DNA of 64,000 bases from the NCBI GenBank assembly GCA_963846775.1, contig CAWJXB010000003.1, forward strand, positions 1-64,000. Reading direction: 5' to 3'. Each line of letters opens with the position of its first letter. The stretch's first letter is position 1. This document shows, piece after piece, positions 33,095-41,619 of the stretch. A program made the translations under genes and the position numbers. A model generated the notes under the pieces. It was not told where the DNA came from. It searched no databases and saw nothing but the letters and a program-made list of their open reading frames with translations. The DNA is from CAVYXA01 sp963846775 (GTDB lineage: Bacteria > Verrucomicrobiota > Verrucomicrobiia > Chthoniobacterales > UBA10450).

Positions 33095-34017
33095 GTGCGG
33101 CGGCGCGGCTGGTTGTCATGTGACGATAGCTTCGTGCGAAATTCGGTCGGCGATTGCCCGAAGATGCGTTTGAACATCCGGTTGAACTGGGTGAGCGATT
33201 GAAAGCCGACATCGTAAGCCACTTCGCTGATCCGGCGATTCGGATTCAAAAGCTGCGTCCGCGCATCCTCAAGGCGAACACGCGCGACGTAATCGGTAAA
33301 TTTCAGTCCGGTGGATTTTCGGAACACTTTGCAAAAATGGAACACGCTCGCGCCGGCCGCTCTTGCCACCGCCGACAACGAAAGCGGCTCGGTCTTGTGT
33401 TTGTCGATGTGTTCGCGCGCTTTTTGGACCAGCGGCGGCTCGGTATTCTGCCGTTCGAGCACGAGCTGATTTGCCAGGCTCGAAAGCTGATCTGCAAAAA
33501 ATGAGAGCAGACGCACGATCGCGTTGTATTGCTCCGGCGGAATCAGCGGATTGGTTTCCCAAGCCTTGCGAAGTTTGCCTTCGAATGGAGTGCCGCATTT
33601 CTCCAGTTGGCGCGCCACCTTGCTCGTGTCCGCTTTTACCGGCATATGACGCAACACTTGGCCGATGCGCAAGTAGCCAGTGACCTTGCTGCCGAGTTTT
33701 ACCGGCACAGCCGTTTCAGTTAAACCAAAGGGACAGGTCACCGTGTGTGGCAGCTCGCCGGTATGGTCGATCATTTCCTGATGCGCTTGCAGGCAAACAG
33801 CGAGACTCTTCGGACGCTCGGCCAGCATCCGGCAAAATGGATTTTCGTGTTTTTTGCCCTGGTGTTCGAGTTGCCAGTAATCGAACGGCCGCAGGGCGAG
33901 GGCCAGACCGGTTGCTTTAGTGAATACGCTCTCGTAATCCCGAAATAATCGGGACCGTCGCAACATGTCGATAAGTTGCTTATTGGAATCGGCGCGAGCG
34001 GTATCAGTTGTCGGCAT
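33091..34017 (-). CDS. PocR-domain AraC-family transcriptional regulator
   Basis: A 308-residue regulator from the ATG at 34017. Residues about 20-190 form a PocR-like sensory domain with its Cys pattern (NPFCRMLAE, CLQAHQEMIDHTGE, VTCPFGLTETAVPV). The C-terminal ~100 residues are an AraC double helix-turn-helix (LSLSAVARAAGASVFHFCKV; ISEVAYDVGFQSLTQFNRMF). PocR domains bind small hydrocarbon ligands such as propanediol, or act as redox/metal sensors. It lies 78 bp after the cNMP protein and may be a regulator of the local stress genes. Confidence 0.85.
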   Translation of the reverse strand: MPTTDTARADSNKQLIDMLRRSRLFRDYESVFTKATGLALALRPFDYWQLEHQGKKHENPFCRMLAERPKSLAVCLQAHQEMIDHTGELPHTVTCPFGLTETAVPVKLGSKVTGYLRIGQVLRHMPVKADTSKVARQLEKCGTPFEGKLRKAWETNPLIPPEQYNAIVRLLSFFADQLSSLANQLVLERQNTEPPLVQKAREHIDKHKTEPLSLSAVARAAGASVFHFCKVFRKSTGLKFTDYVARVRLEDARTQLLNPNRRISEVAYDVGFQSLTQFNRMFKRIFGQSPTEFRTKLSSHDNQPRRRT

Positions 34018-34094
34018 CGGGAATTGGGAGCGAAAGCGAAAACGACGAAATGTAGCATCACTGCCGTGCAACTTAAAGGCAGGCGGTTCCAAAA

Positions 34095-34622
34095 TTAATC
34101 AACTGGTTCCAGAACTGTTCCCCGCGCGTGAACGCTTAACATTTTTCGCCGGGCCGCTTGCAAGCGCCGCAGCATGATCGGCGACATTCGCTTGAGCAAC
34201 TCGTAGCCTAATGAGGGATTGTGCCTGCAGTATTCCTTCAAAATTGTCCCGTAGAAAAATATCGCCTCGGTCGGCTCGGCCGCTCGCGCCGTGAATTGCC
34301 AGATGTAAGGCGGGAACATCCAGGACCAGCCAAGCAAATCTCCCGCGCCGATCGTTTCCAAGATGACCGGATCGCCAACCTCCCCTTCACCGGACTCAAG
34401 CACAACTTTACCGGTCTCGATCAAATAAAACCGGTTCGCCATTTCGCCTTCGCGCAAAATGATCTGGCCTTTTTTGAAATGGACTGGAATCGCGCAATCG
34501 GTCAGGAGCGTGAGATGGGTTGGGTTCATTCCGGCTAGGAACGGGTGGAGCGCGACTCGCGTCGCCATCGGCTCAACTTCGGTTCGTTTAGTGTTCCTGA
34601 GTGGTTCTAGTAATGCATTCAT
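34095..34622 (-). CDS. cyclic-nucleotide-binding-domain protein without DNA-binding domain
   Basis: A 175-residue protein: cNMP-type beta-barrel (FKKGQIILREGEMANRFYLI, TIGAGDLLGWSWMFPPY) and a C-terminal helix (LLKRMSPIMLRRLQAARRKM), with no winged helix. It is a clear paralogue of 60121-60681, which shares GDLLGWSWM-PPY and LQAAR-KMLS. Such proteins occur with universal stress proteins and may sense ligand or redox state for a partner. It follows the USP gene by 23 bp. Confidence 0.8.
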   Translation of the reverse strand: MNALLEPLRNTKRTEVEPMATRVALHPFLAGMNPTHLTLLTDCAIPVHFKKGQIILREGEMANRFYLIETGKVVLESGEGEVGDPVILETIGAGDLLGWSWMFPPYIWQFTARAAEPTEAIFFYGTILKEYCRHNPSLGYELLKRMSPIMLRRLQAARRKMLSVHARGTVLEPVD

Positions 34623-34645
34623 AGGATTTGCTCTGTTTTTTTGTT

Positions 34646-35143
34646 TCAAGCGAATTCGTGTTCTTTCTCGCGAACGACGAGGACTGGACAGGGCGCCGCG
34701 CGAACAACGCGTTCAGCCGTGCTGCCGATGGCGAAATGTTTCCAGCCGGTGTACCCGTGGGTGGCCATCACGATAAGATCGACATCCAGCTCTTTGGCCA
34801 CTTCCACGATCTCGTAAGCAGCTAAACCAGTGCGCACAGTCGAACCGACACGCACGGCATCGGTACTACGCACCGAATTGGCCAATGCCTTTAGCTGCCC
34901 GGCACAGCTCGCGCCCGCTCCGTTGGAAACGCGTGGCGGCGCGATCATGAATCCATCGAACGCAGGTGGAACTTTGGGTTCGACCACATGAACCAAATCA
35001 ATCTCAGTGTGGAATTCATGCGCCAGGCGGGTCGCATAGCGCAGGGCTTTTTTCGACAACGGTGAGAAATCCACCGGAACCAGTATTCGTTTCAGATTGA
35101 TGCCGGCGGCGGGGCCGTGCTCGAGTGATGCTTGCGTTTTCAT
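34646..35143 (-). CDS. universal stress protein, single domain
   Basis: A 165-residue UspA-family protein: N-terminal strand ILVPVDFSPLSKKALRYA and the ATP-binding motif ATHGYTGWKHFAIGSTAERVV (G-x2-G-x9-G-S/T type), so an ATP-binding member. It leads the small operon USP-cNMP and perhaps AraC. A CAA element precedes it by 69 bp. Confidence 0.92.
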   Translation of the reverse strand: MKTQASLEHGPAAGINLKRILVPVDFSPLSKKALRYATRLAHEFHTEIDLVHVVEPKVPPAFDGFMIAPPRVSNGAGASCAGQLKALANSVRSTDAVRVGSTVRTGLAAYEIVEVAKELDVDLIVMATHGYTGWKHFAIGSTAERVVRAAPCPVLVVREKEHEFA

Positions 35144-35186
35144 GCGGACATTTTGCCTGCGCCTTTCGATTCGCGCTGCTCCGCGC

Positions 35187-35212
35187 TTGTCAAATATTGT
35201 GCATTTCTTGCC
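35187..35212 (-). promoter_or_regulatory. 21-bp-spaced CAA element (copy D, universal stress protein)
   Basis: Minus strand: GGCAAGAAATGC at 1-12 and TTTGACAAG at 19-27; 21-bp spacing, 69 bp before the ATG at 35143. Confidence 0.65.
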
Positions 35213-35250
35213 GCGGCAAATCGACCTTGCTGCGCCTCATCGTGATCAAA

Positions 35251-35367
35251 TTACACAAGCTGCAAAATCAAAACGCGGCGGACAAATGGACACGACCGCA
35301 GCAAGCATTGGAACATGGCGATCACTAACGCCACCGTTCTCGCATCCAGAAACTCGATCTTTTTCAT
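35251..35367 (-). CDS. 38-residue small protein with strong ribosome site
   Basis: A short frame starting MKKIEFLDARTVALVIAMFQ and ending VLILQLV, probably one membrane-associated helix. The ATG is preceded by ACAAAGGAGGCGCT, an almost ideal Shine-Dalgarno at the right spacing, and by a CAA element 72 bp upstream. It is too short for similarity judgement. The initiation signals argue that it is translated. Confidence 0.5.
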   Translation of the reverse strand: MKKIEFLDARTVALVIAMFQCLLRSCPFVRRVLILQLV

Positions 35368-35413
35368 AGCGCCTCCTTTGTCGATTCGAGCCTAATCGCG
35401 CCATAACCGTCAC

Positions 35414-35439
35414 TTGGCTTTAATTGCGCATAATTTGCG
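35414..35439 (-). promoter_or_regulatory. 21-bp-spaced CAA element (copy E, small protein)
   Basis: Minus strand: CGCAAATTATGC at 1-12 and AAAGCCAAG at 19-27; 21-bp spacing, 72 bp before the ATG at 35367. Confidence 0.55.
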
Positions 35440-35451
35440 CGCCCGCTCACT

Positions 35452-36309
35452 TCAGCGTGATGAAGTCAGCGCCGCCAATGCGATCCGCCGCGCAATGTTG
35501 CGCAAATAAGCACGACCGCGGCGTGCGTTTGCCATCGTGACAGCCGGGTCATCATTGCCGGCCATTTCCAGGATGAACGCGCCGCGAAACCGGACTTCAA
35601 TCAAATCGCGCAGGAATCTCTCCCAATCGATTTTTCCATCCCCTGGCGCGAAATGATTGTCGTTCGCGCCGTTGTTGTCGTGGGCGTGAATCATGCGCAG
35701 ATGGCCTGAGAGCTTGTGCACAAGCCCATGCATGTCGCCGCCGAGAAAAGCGTGTCCGGTATCAAGACACACGCCCACTTCGGCGCCGTTGAGGCCATCC
35801 AGGATCCAGAGGATGTCGCTGGTATTTCCAAAGAGCAGGTGGGGTAATTTGTTTTCCAGCACGCAAATGATGCCGAGCTCTTTGCACCGCCGGGCGACCC
35901 GGTTCAACGATTCGATCACGTGCTGCATTCGCGGCAACTGTTCTTCGGGGACAATCGGAGCGGGGTTCTCCGGACCGGGATGCAAAACGAAATAGTGAAC
36001 ATGCAAAAGTGCCGCCGCTTCCGCCGCCTTGAAAATTTCCGCGACCGAGGCGGCGCGCTGCGCATCATCGGAAGAGGCGATGTCGATCTCAGGAGCAAAC
36101 GGCGCGTGAAACGAATATGCCTCCATTCCCAACTCTCTGATCCGCTCCGCCGCCCGCTCGACTGCTTTCAAATCGAGAAAATGGAGATGTTCCGGCGACG
36201 AACAAACTTCGATCATGCTGAAGCCGCTCTCTCGAATCAGTGGCAGACAATCATGAATGGGCTGATGATAGAAGCAGCCGGTTGAAAGGCCGATGGGCCA
36301 GCTTGTCAT
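35452..36309 (-). CDS. sugar phosphate isomerase/epimerase (AP endonuclease 2-type TIM barrel)
   Basis: A 285-residue xylose-isomerase-like TIM barrel. Metal-site residues are visible: HFVLHPG-type YFVLHPGPENP, CVLENK (Glu), GVCLDTGHAF (Asp/His), MIHAHDNNG (His) and FILEMAGND (Glu). It could isomerise or epimerise a sugar or inositol derivative; the substrate is unknown. ATG at 36309 has GGAGAGCGC before it and lies inside the 3' end of the primase-like gene (58-bp overlap), so it is co-transcribed with it. Confidence 0.85.
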   Translation of the reverse strand: MTSWPIGLSTGCFYHQPIHDCLPLIRESGFSMIEVCSSPEHLHFLDLKAVERAAERIRELGMEAYSFHAPFAPEIDIASSDDAQRAASVAEIFKAAEAAALLHVHYFVLHPGPENPAPIVPEEQLPRMQHVIESLNRVARRCKELGIICVLENKLPHLLFGNTSDILWILDGLNGAEVGVCLDTGHAFLGGDMHGLVHKLSGHLRMIHAHDNNGANDNHFAPGDGKIDWERFLRDLIEVRFRGAFILEMAGNDDPAVTMANARRGRAYLRNIARRIALAALTSSR

Positions 36310-37714
36310 GCGCTCTCCTTTCCAAGGCCGACTTTTTGAAATCGAGCAAATTGAAACCGCAGCCCGAAAACGCACAGGTGCCTTGTTCCTGTCCGGAAAC
36401 GCAATTGAAATCGATCAGATCATCCGTGCCCGCCATGAACAAGCCGGTAAAAACCCGCGTGTAAAAATCGGCCCGCGTGGCCGGATCGACATCGACGAAT
36501 TGCGTCCAATTGAAATCGCGTCGGTATTTCGAACAAATCAGCCCCGCGATGTGACGGGGGTGCCAGCCAACGGCAAGCATCACCCGGACAAGACGTCGAA
36601 TGAACGCCGGCCGCAACAGGAGATCATTTGGCTGCTCGAGGGCGACGCGCGCGCAAGCCGGCAGAATTTCCATCTGCATCCGATCGTACGTTTCCGGCCA
36701 GAGATCAACGGGATGTTGCTCCTGCGAATAGAAGAAAGCGTGAAATCCCGCGAGCTTGGATTTTTCATAATCAGCCAGAAGGCCGCTCATCCCACCCTTC
36801 GCATCAGGAATCGTCGTCGCACTATTCGACGCCAGGTCGGCCGCCGTGTGCGGATCGCGCATGGCAGAGATTCCGCTTTTCCAGTCCATCCCTTGCAACG
36901 GTACCACGAAAATCGGCGGCAGATTGGCGAGAACATCCGACGAGAATCCCCACGGTTGCTGCCACGGTTTGAGGTAAACACTGAACGGCACCCGCATGAT
37001 TCGCGAATAGAGTGGGTCGCCGTACTCGGAGACGTCGATCGAAATCATCTCTCGCCCATGCTCGGACGGCCCCACTTCGACTGCCGTCAGTTCAACCGGA
37101 ATTTTCGTTGCCGGCGCGGCGATCTGTTTTACCCGATGCGCTAAAAATTCCATCACCAGGCCAAGCCCGGTAAAGGCGCGCGCCTGATCTGGCGGGAGGA
37201 CGCGGCCATTCGGCGGGTGCGGCTCGCTCTCCACCTGCCATAAACTCGGCGGCCCGCGCCCGATCTCAGCAAGTTTCCTGAACGCGGCCGATTCCTTTCC
37301 GATGCGCCACACGAAATGATGGCCCCGCCCGCTGAGAACATGCAGCGCATCAATGCCGTATTCGCGCAGAAGACGGTCGATTGTTTCTGCGACCGGCTCC
37401 TGAATCGCGAACACGCGCGCAGGATCGACAAACGCTTCCGCTGGATTGTCGAAGTTAACGTATTCGACATCGAAATCGGCGATTAGCGCGGTGTGGTCCC
37501 AGAGCGACCGGCAGATTTCAAACCCATTATCGAGAAGCAACTCGAGCGCTCGGGCCGGGTATGGAATGAAGGGTGGTGGCGCCGTTTCGTTACTCGCGCT
37601 GACAAATTCAGCCGAATAACTGCCGCCTCTCCTTGTCCCGATGAACTCGCGAATCCGGTGACGCACATTCGCATCGCGGTAAAAATCAATGCGATCTGAG
37701 GTCGCGCTCCTCAT
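36251..37714 (-). CDS. archaeo-eukaryotic-primase-like (primase-polymerase superfamily) protein
   Basis: A 487-residue protein from the ATG at 37714. The N-terminal half shows three AEP-superfamily motifs in order: D-x-D (ALIADFDVEY, Asp80/82), the S-x-x-G-H type motif (LSGRGHHFVW, residues 128-137) and a third Asp followed by a basic strand (MISIDVSEYGDP ... IMRVPFSVYL). The C-terminal half is helical with Cys residues in ICSKYRRDF and CVSGQEQGTCAFSGC that could bind zinc or Fe-S. No helicase is fused. It lies between a rhodanese and an epimerase. The superfamily call rests on motif reading only. Confidence 0.6.
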   Translation of the reverse strand: MRSATSDRIDFYRDANVRHRIREFIGTRRGGSYSAEFVSASNETAPPPFIPYPARALELLLDNGFEICRSLWDHTALIADFDVEYVNFDNPAEAFVDPARVFAIQEPVAETIDRLLREYGIDALHVLSGRGHHFVWRIGKESAAFRKLAEIGRGPPSLWQVESEPHPPNGRVLPPDQARAFTGLGLVMEFLAHRVKQIAAPATKIPVELTAVEVGPSEHGREMISIDVSEYGDPLYSRIMRVPFSVYLKPWQQPWGFSSDVLANLPPIFVVPLQGMDWKSGISAMRDPHTAADLASNSATTIPDAKGGMSGLLADYEKSKLAGFHAFFYSQEQHPVDLWPETYDRMQMEILPACARVALEQPNDLLLRPAFIRRLVRVMLAVGWHPRHIAGLICSKYRRDFNWTQFVDVDPATRADFYTRVFTGLFMAGTDDLIDFNCVSGQEQGTCAFSGCGFNLLDFKKSALERRAHDKLAHRPFNRLLLSSAHS

Positions 37715-37725
37715 TTCCGTTGCCT

Positions 37726-38067
37726 TCAAAAATGAAATCGCCGCCTGGGCACAGCCGGTAAACCCCGCGCTTCCCAATTCGCCATTCCACCTTCCACCAC
37801 CACGGGTTGACTGCAACCTGCTCCGCGCAAAATTCCGGCTGCCATTCCCGCCAGCGCCCGGTTTTCCGATATTACAAAGAACGGCTCCGATGCCGGCAGT
37901 TTGCGCTCGTGTAGAAGTTTCACCGGGGACATTTTCTGGAGCGGAGCCGAGCGCGCGCCAAGGATATGCAATCTGTTGAATTCCTCTTTTGGCCGGACAT
38001 CAATCAAGTCGAACGGATTATGGTTCGACACCAACTTTGCCACGGCTTCGGGGTTGACGGTTATCAT
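37726..38067 (-). CDS. rhodanese-like domain protein lacking the catalytic Cys
   Basis: A 113-residue single rhodanese domain: FDLIDVRPKEEFNRLHI, the active-site loop and GGMANWEARGLP near the end. In active rhodaneses the loop reads C-x-x-G-x-R; here it is FVISENRALAGMAA with no Cys, so sulfurtransferase activity is unlikely and a binding or regulatory role is inferred. It heads the operon rhodanese - primase-like - epimerase, with a CAA element 85 bp before the ATG. Confidence 0.85.
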   Translation of the reverse strand: MITVNPEAVAKLVSNHNPFDLIDVRPKEEFNRLHILGARSAPLQKMSPVKLLHERKLPASEPFFVISENRALAGMAAGILRGAGCSQPVVVEGGMANWEARGLPAVPRRRFHF

Positions 38068-38126
38068 GAGAGCCTCCTTTCATAGCAATACCAAACCAGA
38101 AGCCGATTCGAGCCGCTCCTCGAATG

Positions 38127-38152
38127 TTGCGAATTATTGACCGCATTTTGCC
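38127..38152 (-). promoter_or_regulatory. 21-bp-spaced CAA element (copy C, rhodanese operon)
   Basis: Minus strand: GGCAAAATGCGG at 1-12 and TTCGCAACATTCG at 20-32, then GGAGCG; 21-bp spacing, 85 bp before the ATG at 38067. The downstream half is nearly identical to copies A and B. Confidence 0.7.
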
Positions 38153-38206
38153 GTTAATGCCGGGGAGCGGGGTTGCCCCTACGGTGGACGCCGCGTGAAC
38201 GCGCTT

Positions 38207-40672
38207 TCAGCGAATGAAACGGTAAAACACGTGTTTCGCGAGTTCGGCCGAGATTACATAGGCGATAATGATTAAGGCGATGATGGGATAGAAATGCGGC
38301 GGCATCGTTTGAAAGCCGAGCACGGATGCGAAGGGCAAGTGCGGTATCAGCGCGGTAACGATCACCACGGCAAATGTGGCAAGAGCGAGCAGTTGGCTCG
38401 GACGGCTTTTGAAGAACGGACGGCGCGTGCGGACGACGAGAACGATCAACGACGCTGAGATGATGGATTCGATGAACCAGCCGGTGCGGAATTGTGCGAC
38501 CGACGCATTGAGCCAGAACAAAACGCCGAAGGTGAGATAATCGAAAACAGAACTCACCAATCCGAACACAAGCATAAACTTCCGAATGAAATGAATGTCC
38601 CAGCGGCGCGGCTGTTCGGTGAGCTCAGGATCGACGTCATCGCTGGCGATAGTCATTTCCGGAAAATCAGTCAGCAGATTGATGAGCAGAATTTGTTTCG
38701 GCAATAGCGGCAGAAACGGAAGGAGAAGCGACGCGCCGGCCATGCTGAACATGTTTCCGAAATTCGCGCTTGTGGCGATGAAGACATACTTCAGCGTGTT
38801 GGCAAAGGTGCGCCGGCCTTCGCGCACGCCATCGACCAGGACCTCGAGGTCGTGCTCGAGCAGCACGAAGTCCGCCGCCTCGCGGGCGACATCGACCGCG
38901 CTATCGACCGATACACTCACATCGGAAGCATGCAATGCCGATACGTCGTTGATTCCGTCGCCGATAAAACCGACAACGTTCCCGGATTTTTTCAGCGCGA
39001 AAATCAAACGCTCTTTTTGGCTCGGCTCGATCTCGGCAAACACATCGACGGCATTCGCCTGCTGCATCAGCGCGGCATCGCTCATTGTTTGAATCTCGCG
39101 CCCGGAGAGAACTTTTTCGGCATTCAGCCCGACTTGTTTGGCCAGGTGCGTCGCGATCAAAACGTTATCGCCGGTAATGATCTTCAATCGGATGCCGAGC
39201 TCGCGCAGTTCGCCTACCGTCGATTCGATCCCGGGTTTGGGCGGATCGGACAGCACGATGAGCCCAAGAAAAATCATTTCCGTTTCCGTCTCGCGATCAA
39301 TTCGCGAACAATCAGCGCCGCATTCCCGATACGCTACGGCGAGAACCCGAGAGCCCTCGGAACTGAATTTGCGCCATTGCTCGTCGATCTTGTCCCGCGC
39401 ACTGTCGATCTTGTCGCGCGATCCGTCAGTCCACTCGGTTTCCGAACAGATTTCCAGAATCTGCCGCAGCGCGCCTTTCGTGATCAGCACGCGGCGTCCA
39501 TCTTTTTCGAACAAAACGCTCAGACGTTTCCGGGCAAAATCGTAGGGCAGCTCGTCCACCTTGGTCCAGCCGGCACAATCCCAGGCCGGATGCGCGCGAA
39601 TCGCTTCGTCGATTGGATTGATAAATCCGGTCTCGTTCGAGGCATTGAGAAACGCGTAAAACATCGATTTTTCGCACTCTGTTCCGCGCGCATCCACCGC
39701 GGCGCGGATGCCGATATTGCCTTCGGTGATCGTGCCCGTTTTGTCGGAACAGAGTACGTTCATGCTCCCGAAGTTTTCAATCGCAGCCAAGCGTTTCACG
39801 ATCACTTTCTGCCGGGCCATCCGGCGCGCGCCGTGGGAAAGATTGATGGTGATGATGGCGGGCAGCAGTTGCGGCGTAAGGCCAACCGCGAGCGCGAGCG
39901 CGAACAAAAACGAATCGAGCACCGGCTTGTGCAGGAAAACGTTGAATCCAAAAATCGCGAGCACGAGCAACAGCGTGATCTGCGCCAGCAAATAACCGAA
40001 CCGCCGCACGCCGCGCTCGAATTCGGTTTCCGGTCGGCGCAGGCGCAGGCTCTCCGCAATCTTGCCGAAGCGGGTGCTTTTTCCGGTCGCGACGATCTCG
40101 ATCATGCCGGAACCGCTCACCACATGCGTGCCGAGGTAAACTTGCGTTTTTGCCTGGTCGGTAGGATCGACCAGCGTTTTCTCGGCTGGAAAGGTTTCAC
40201 CGGTCAGGGCCGCTTCGTTAACGAATAGCTCACGCGCTTCGAGCAGCCGGCCGTCGCCGGGGATGATCGCGCCGGCGCCAAGCAGGGCCACGTCTCCCGG
40301 CACAATCTCTGCCAGCGGAACGGTCGTTTCCTCGCCGTCACGTAACACCCGCGCGGTCGTTTCGACCAGCGCCCGCAATTTCGCCACCGCATTTGTCGCG
40401 CTGTATTCCTGCCAAAACCCAAGCACTCCGCTCACCAGCACGATGAAGAGAATCAGCATCGCATCCGTGTGATCTTCCAAGAAGAGCGAGACGATCGCAG
40501 CGCCGATCAGGATCAGAATAATCGGGCTTTTGAATTGCCCAAGAAACAGCGTCAGGGCGCCAGCGCGTCGTTCCCGCCGGATCCGGTTTTCACCGAATCG
40601 AGCGAGCCGTTCACGAGGCTCGTCGCCAGTTAGGCCGGCAGCGCATCGATTGTGCTGAACACCGTTATCCAT
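38207..40672 (-). CDS. mgtA: Mg2+-translocating P3B-type ATPase
   Basis: An 821-residue P-type ATPase of the MgtA/MgtB group, importing Mg2+. Motifs: AALTGETFPAEK (actuator), the M4 segment LTPQLLPAIITINLSHGA, VKRLAAIENFGSMNVLCSDK followed by TGT, and FIGDGINDVSALHASDV. Enterobacterial MgtA has Glu in the M4 LTPE motif; here it is Gln. Slightly shorter than E. coli MgtA (898) at the N-terminus. Stands alone; I found no CAA element at the usual distance upstream. Confidence 0.9.
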   Translation of the reverse strand: MDNGVQHNRCAAGLTGDEPRERLARFGENRIRRERRAGALTLFLGQFKSPIILILIGAAIVSLFLEDHTDAMLILFIVLVSGVLGFWQEYSATNAVAKLRALVETTARVLRDGEETTVPLAEIVPGDVALLGAGAIIPGDGRLLEARELFVNEAALTGETFPAEKTLVDPTDQAKTQVYLGTHVVSGSGMIEIVATGKSTRFGKIAESLRLRRPETEFERGVRRFGYLLAQITLLLVLAIFGFNVFLHKPVLDSFLFALALAVGLTPQLLPAIITINLSHGARRMARQKVIVKRLAAIENFGSMNVLCSDKTGTITEGNIGIRAAVDARGTECEKSMFYAFLNASNETGFINPIDEAIRAHPAWDCAGWTKVDELPYDFARKRLSVLFEKDGRRVLITKGALRQILEICSETEWTDGSRDKIDSARDKIDEQWRKFSSEGSRVLAVAYRECGADCSRIDRETETEMIFLGLIVLSDPPKPGIESTVGELRELGIRLKIITGDNVLIATHLAKQVGLNAEKVLSGREIQTMSDAALMQQANAVDVFAEIEPSQKERLIFALKKSGNVVGFIGDGINDVSALHASDVSVSVDSAVDVAREAADFVLLEHDLEVLVDGVREGRRTFANTLKYVFIATSANFGNMFSMAGASLLLPFLPLLPKQILLINLLTDFPEMTIASDDVDPELTEQPRRWDIHFIRKFMLVFGLVSSVFDYLTFGVLFWLNASVAQFRTGWFIESIISASLIVLVVRTRRPFFKSRPSQLLALATFAVVIVTALIPHLPFASVLGFQTMPPHFYPIIALIIIAYVISAELAKHVFYRFIR

Positions 40673-41016
40673 TTCTCTTGTGGCCCGTCAACATGGTCTC
40701 GATTTTGAAAAGGCGCAGTTTACGAAGAATACGGATTCCGTCCCAGAAGCGCTTTAATTCACTCTCGTAAACGCGCATGCGAGCAAGAGAATTCCCCTTT
40801 GCCAACTTGCAATTGATGTTCGATGCGGCTCGCGTGCGTCTCCATTTTCTTATTTTAGTCGTTGGATAGCGGTGTTTCTCTTGTCAATTCCTCACTTGAT
40901 CTTGTGCTGCGGGAAAATGGCTGTTTTCAACCGTCGAAACCCCGGGCTAACGCCCCGCGGATTACATTCCCTCGGGGCCTCCCGCGCTTATGCGGCCACA
41001 GTTTTATCTAAATGCT
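40673..41016. other. intergenic region, no gene seen
   Basis: 344 bp between the mgtA start and the last gene of the hydrolase operon. No convincing frame. A GC-rich partly palindromic stretch lies at about 40938-40985 (CCCCGGGCTAACGCCCCG ... CCTCGGGGCC), which may be a terminator-like or REP-like hairpin. Confidence 0.4.
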
Positions 41017-41577
41017 CTAGCCGCCTCGTTTGCGCACTTCCACGTGCATCCGGCTCATTTTTTCAAACAACTGTCCGGTGCGGCGGAGCGGCCACCAATC
41101 GTAAAGGAAAATCTGCATCGGCCGCCACATCGCTACCCAGCCGGCAATGATGAGACTCTCGCGAACCACAATCGAGAGCGTGTCTGGTCGATGACGGAGT
41201 AACTGGCCGATCACTAAACAGGTGGATAGAAAACCCAGTCCGATAAGTAAACTGATGCGACCGTGCTCAAGCAGGTGCCGGAATTCGAAGTGATTTAGCT
41301 TTGCCCGATAGGCAAAATAATTGTGCACGGCAGTTTCAACCAATCGCTGCGCGTCGCCATGCGGGGGAAGCTGGTTCACATGGACGATCAGGGCGAGCGG
41401 ATCTCTTCTCGGAAATTCCTTGGCCCAGCTGACGATGAATTCCTCCGCATCATGGTCGAGGTCTTTTTCGTGAAACGGCGATGGGTCCATCGAATTGAAA
41501 AGCTGCTCGATCCGATCCACGAAGACTTCGATCTGATGCGCCGAGACGCGCTTCGCGATTTTGAAGTGGTGCAACAT
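41017..41577 (-). CDS. two-helix membrane protein, function unknown
   Basis: A 186-residue protein. The first ~95 residues are soluble and acidic with DPLALIVHVNQLPPHGDAQ; two membrane helices follow (LLIGLGFLSTCLVIGQLL and ESLIIAGWVAMWRPMQIFLY), then a basic tail. I do not recognise the function. It is the last gene of the operon from 45387, 42 bp after the erythromycin-esterase gene. Confidence 0.65.
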   Translation of the reverse strand: MLHHFKIAKRVSAHQIEVFVDRIEQLFNSMDPSPFHEKDLDHDAEEFIVSWAKEFPRRDPLALIVHVNQLPPHGDAQRLVETAVHNYFAYRAKLNHFEFRHLLEHGRISLLIGLGFLSTCLVIGQLLRHRPDTLSIVVRESLIIAGWVAMWRPMQIFLYDWWPLRRTGQLFEKMSRMHVEVRKRGG

Positions 41578-41619
41578 TTTCGAATCTCCATCCGCGCGCG
41601 GAGCAGGGCCTCACACAAA

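Noticed and set aside
35187..35212. The CAA element as a sigma-54 promoter
   Set aside because: Sigma-54 needs GG and GC ten bases apart. Here the GG-to-GC gap is 8 in most copies and there is no TGGCAC-N5-TTGC match.
38852..40228. Long open frame (458 codons) on the plus strand opposite mgtA
   Set aside because: It is antisense to a clear P-type ATPase with all motifs, and its own translation shows no family features. High-GC coding sequence often leaves the opposite frame open. The same applies to 50216-51436 and 52577-53566 opposite ndvB and to 17529-18494 opposite nosZ.
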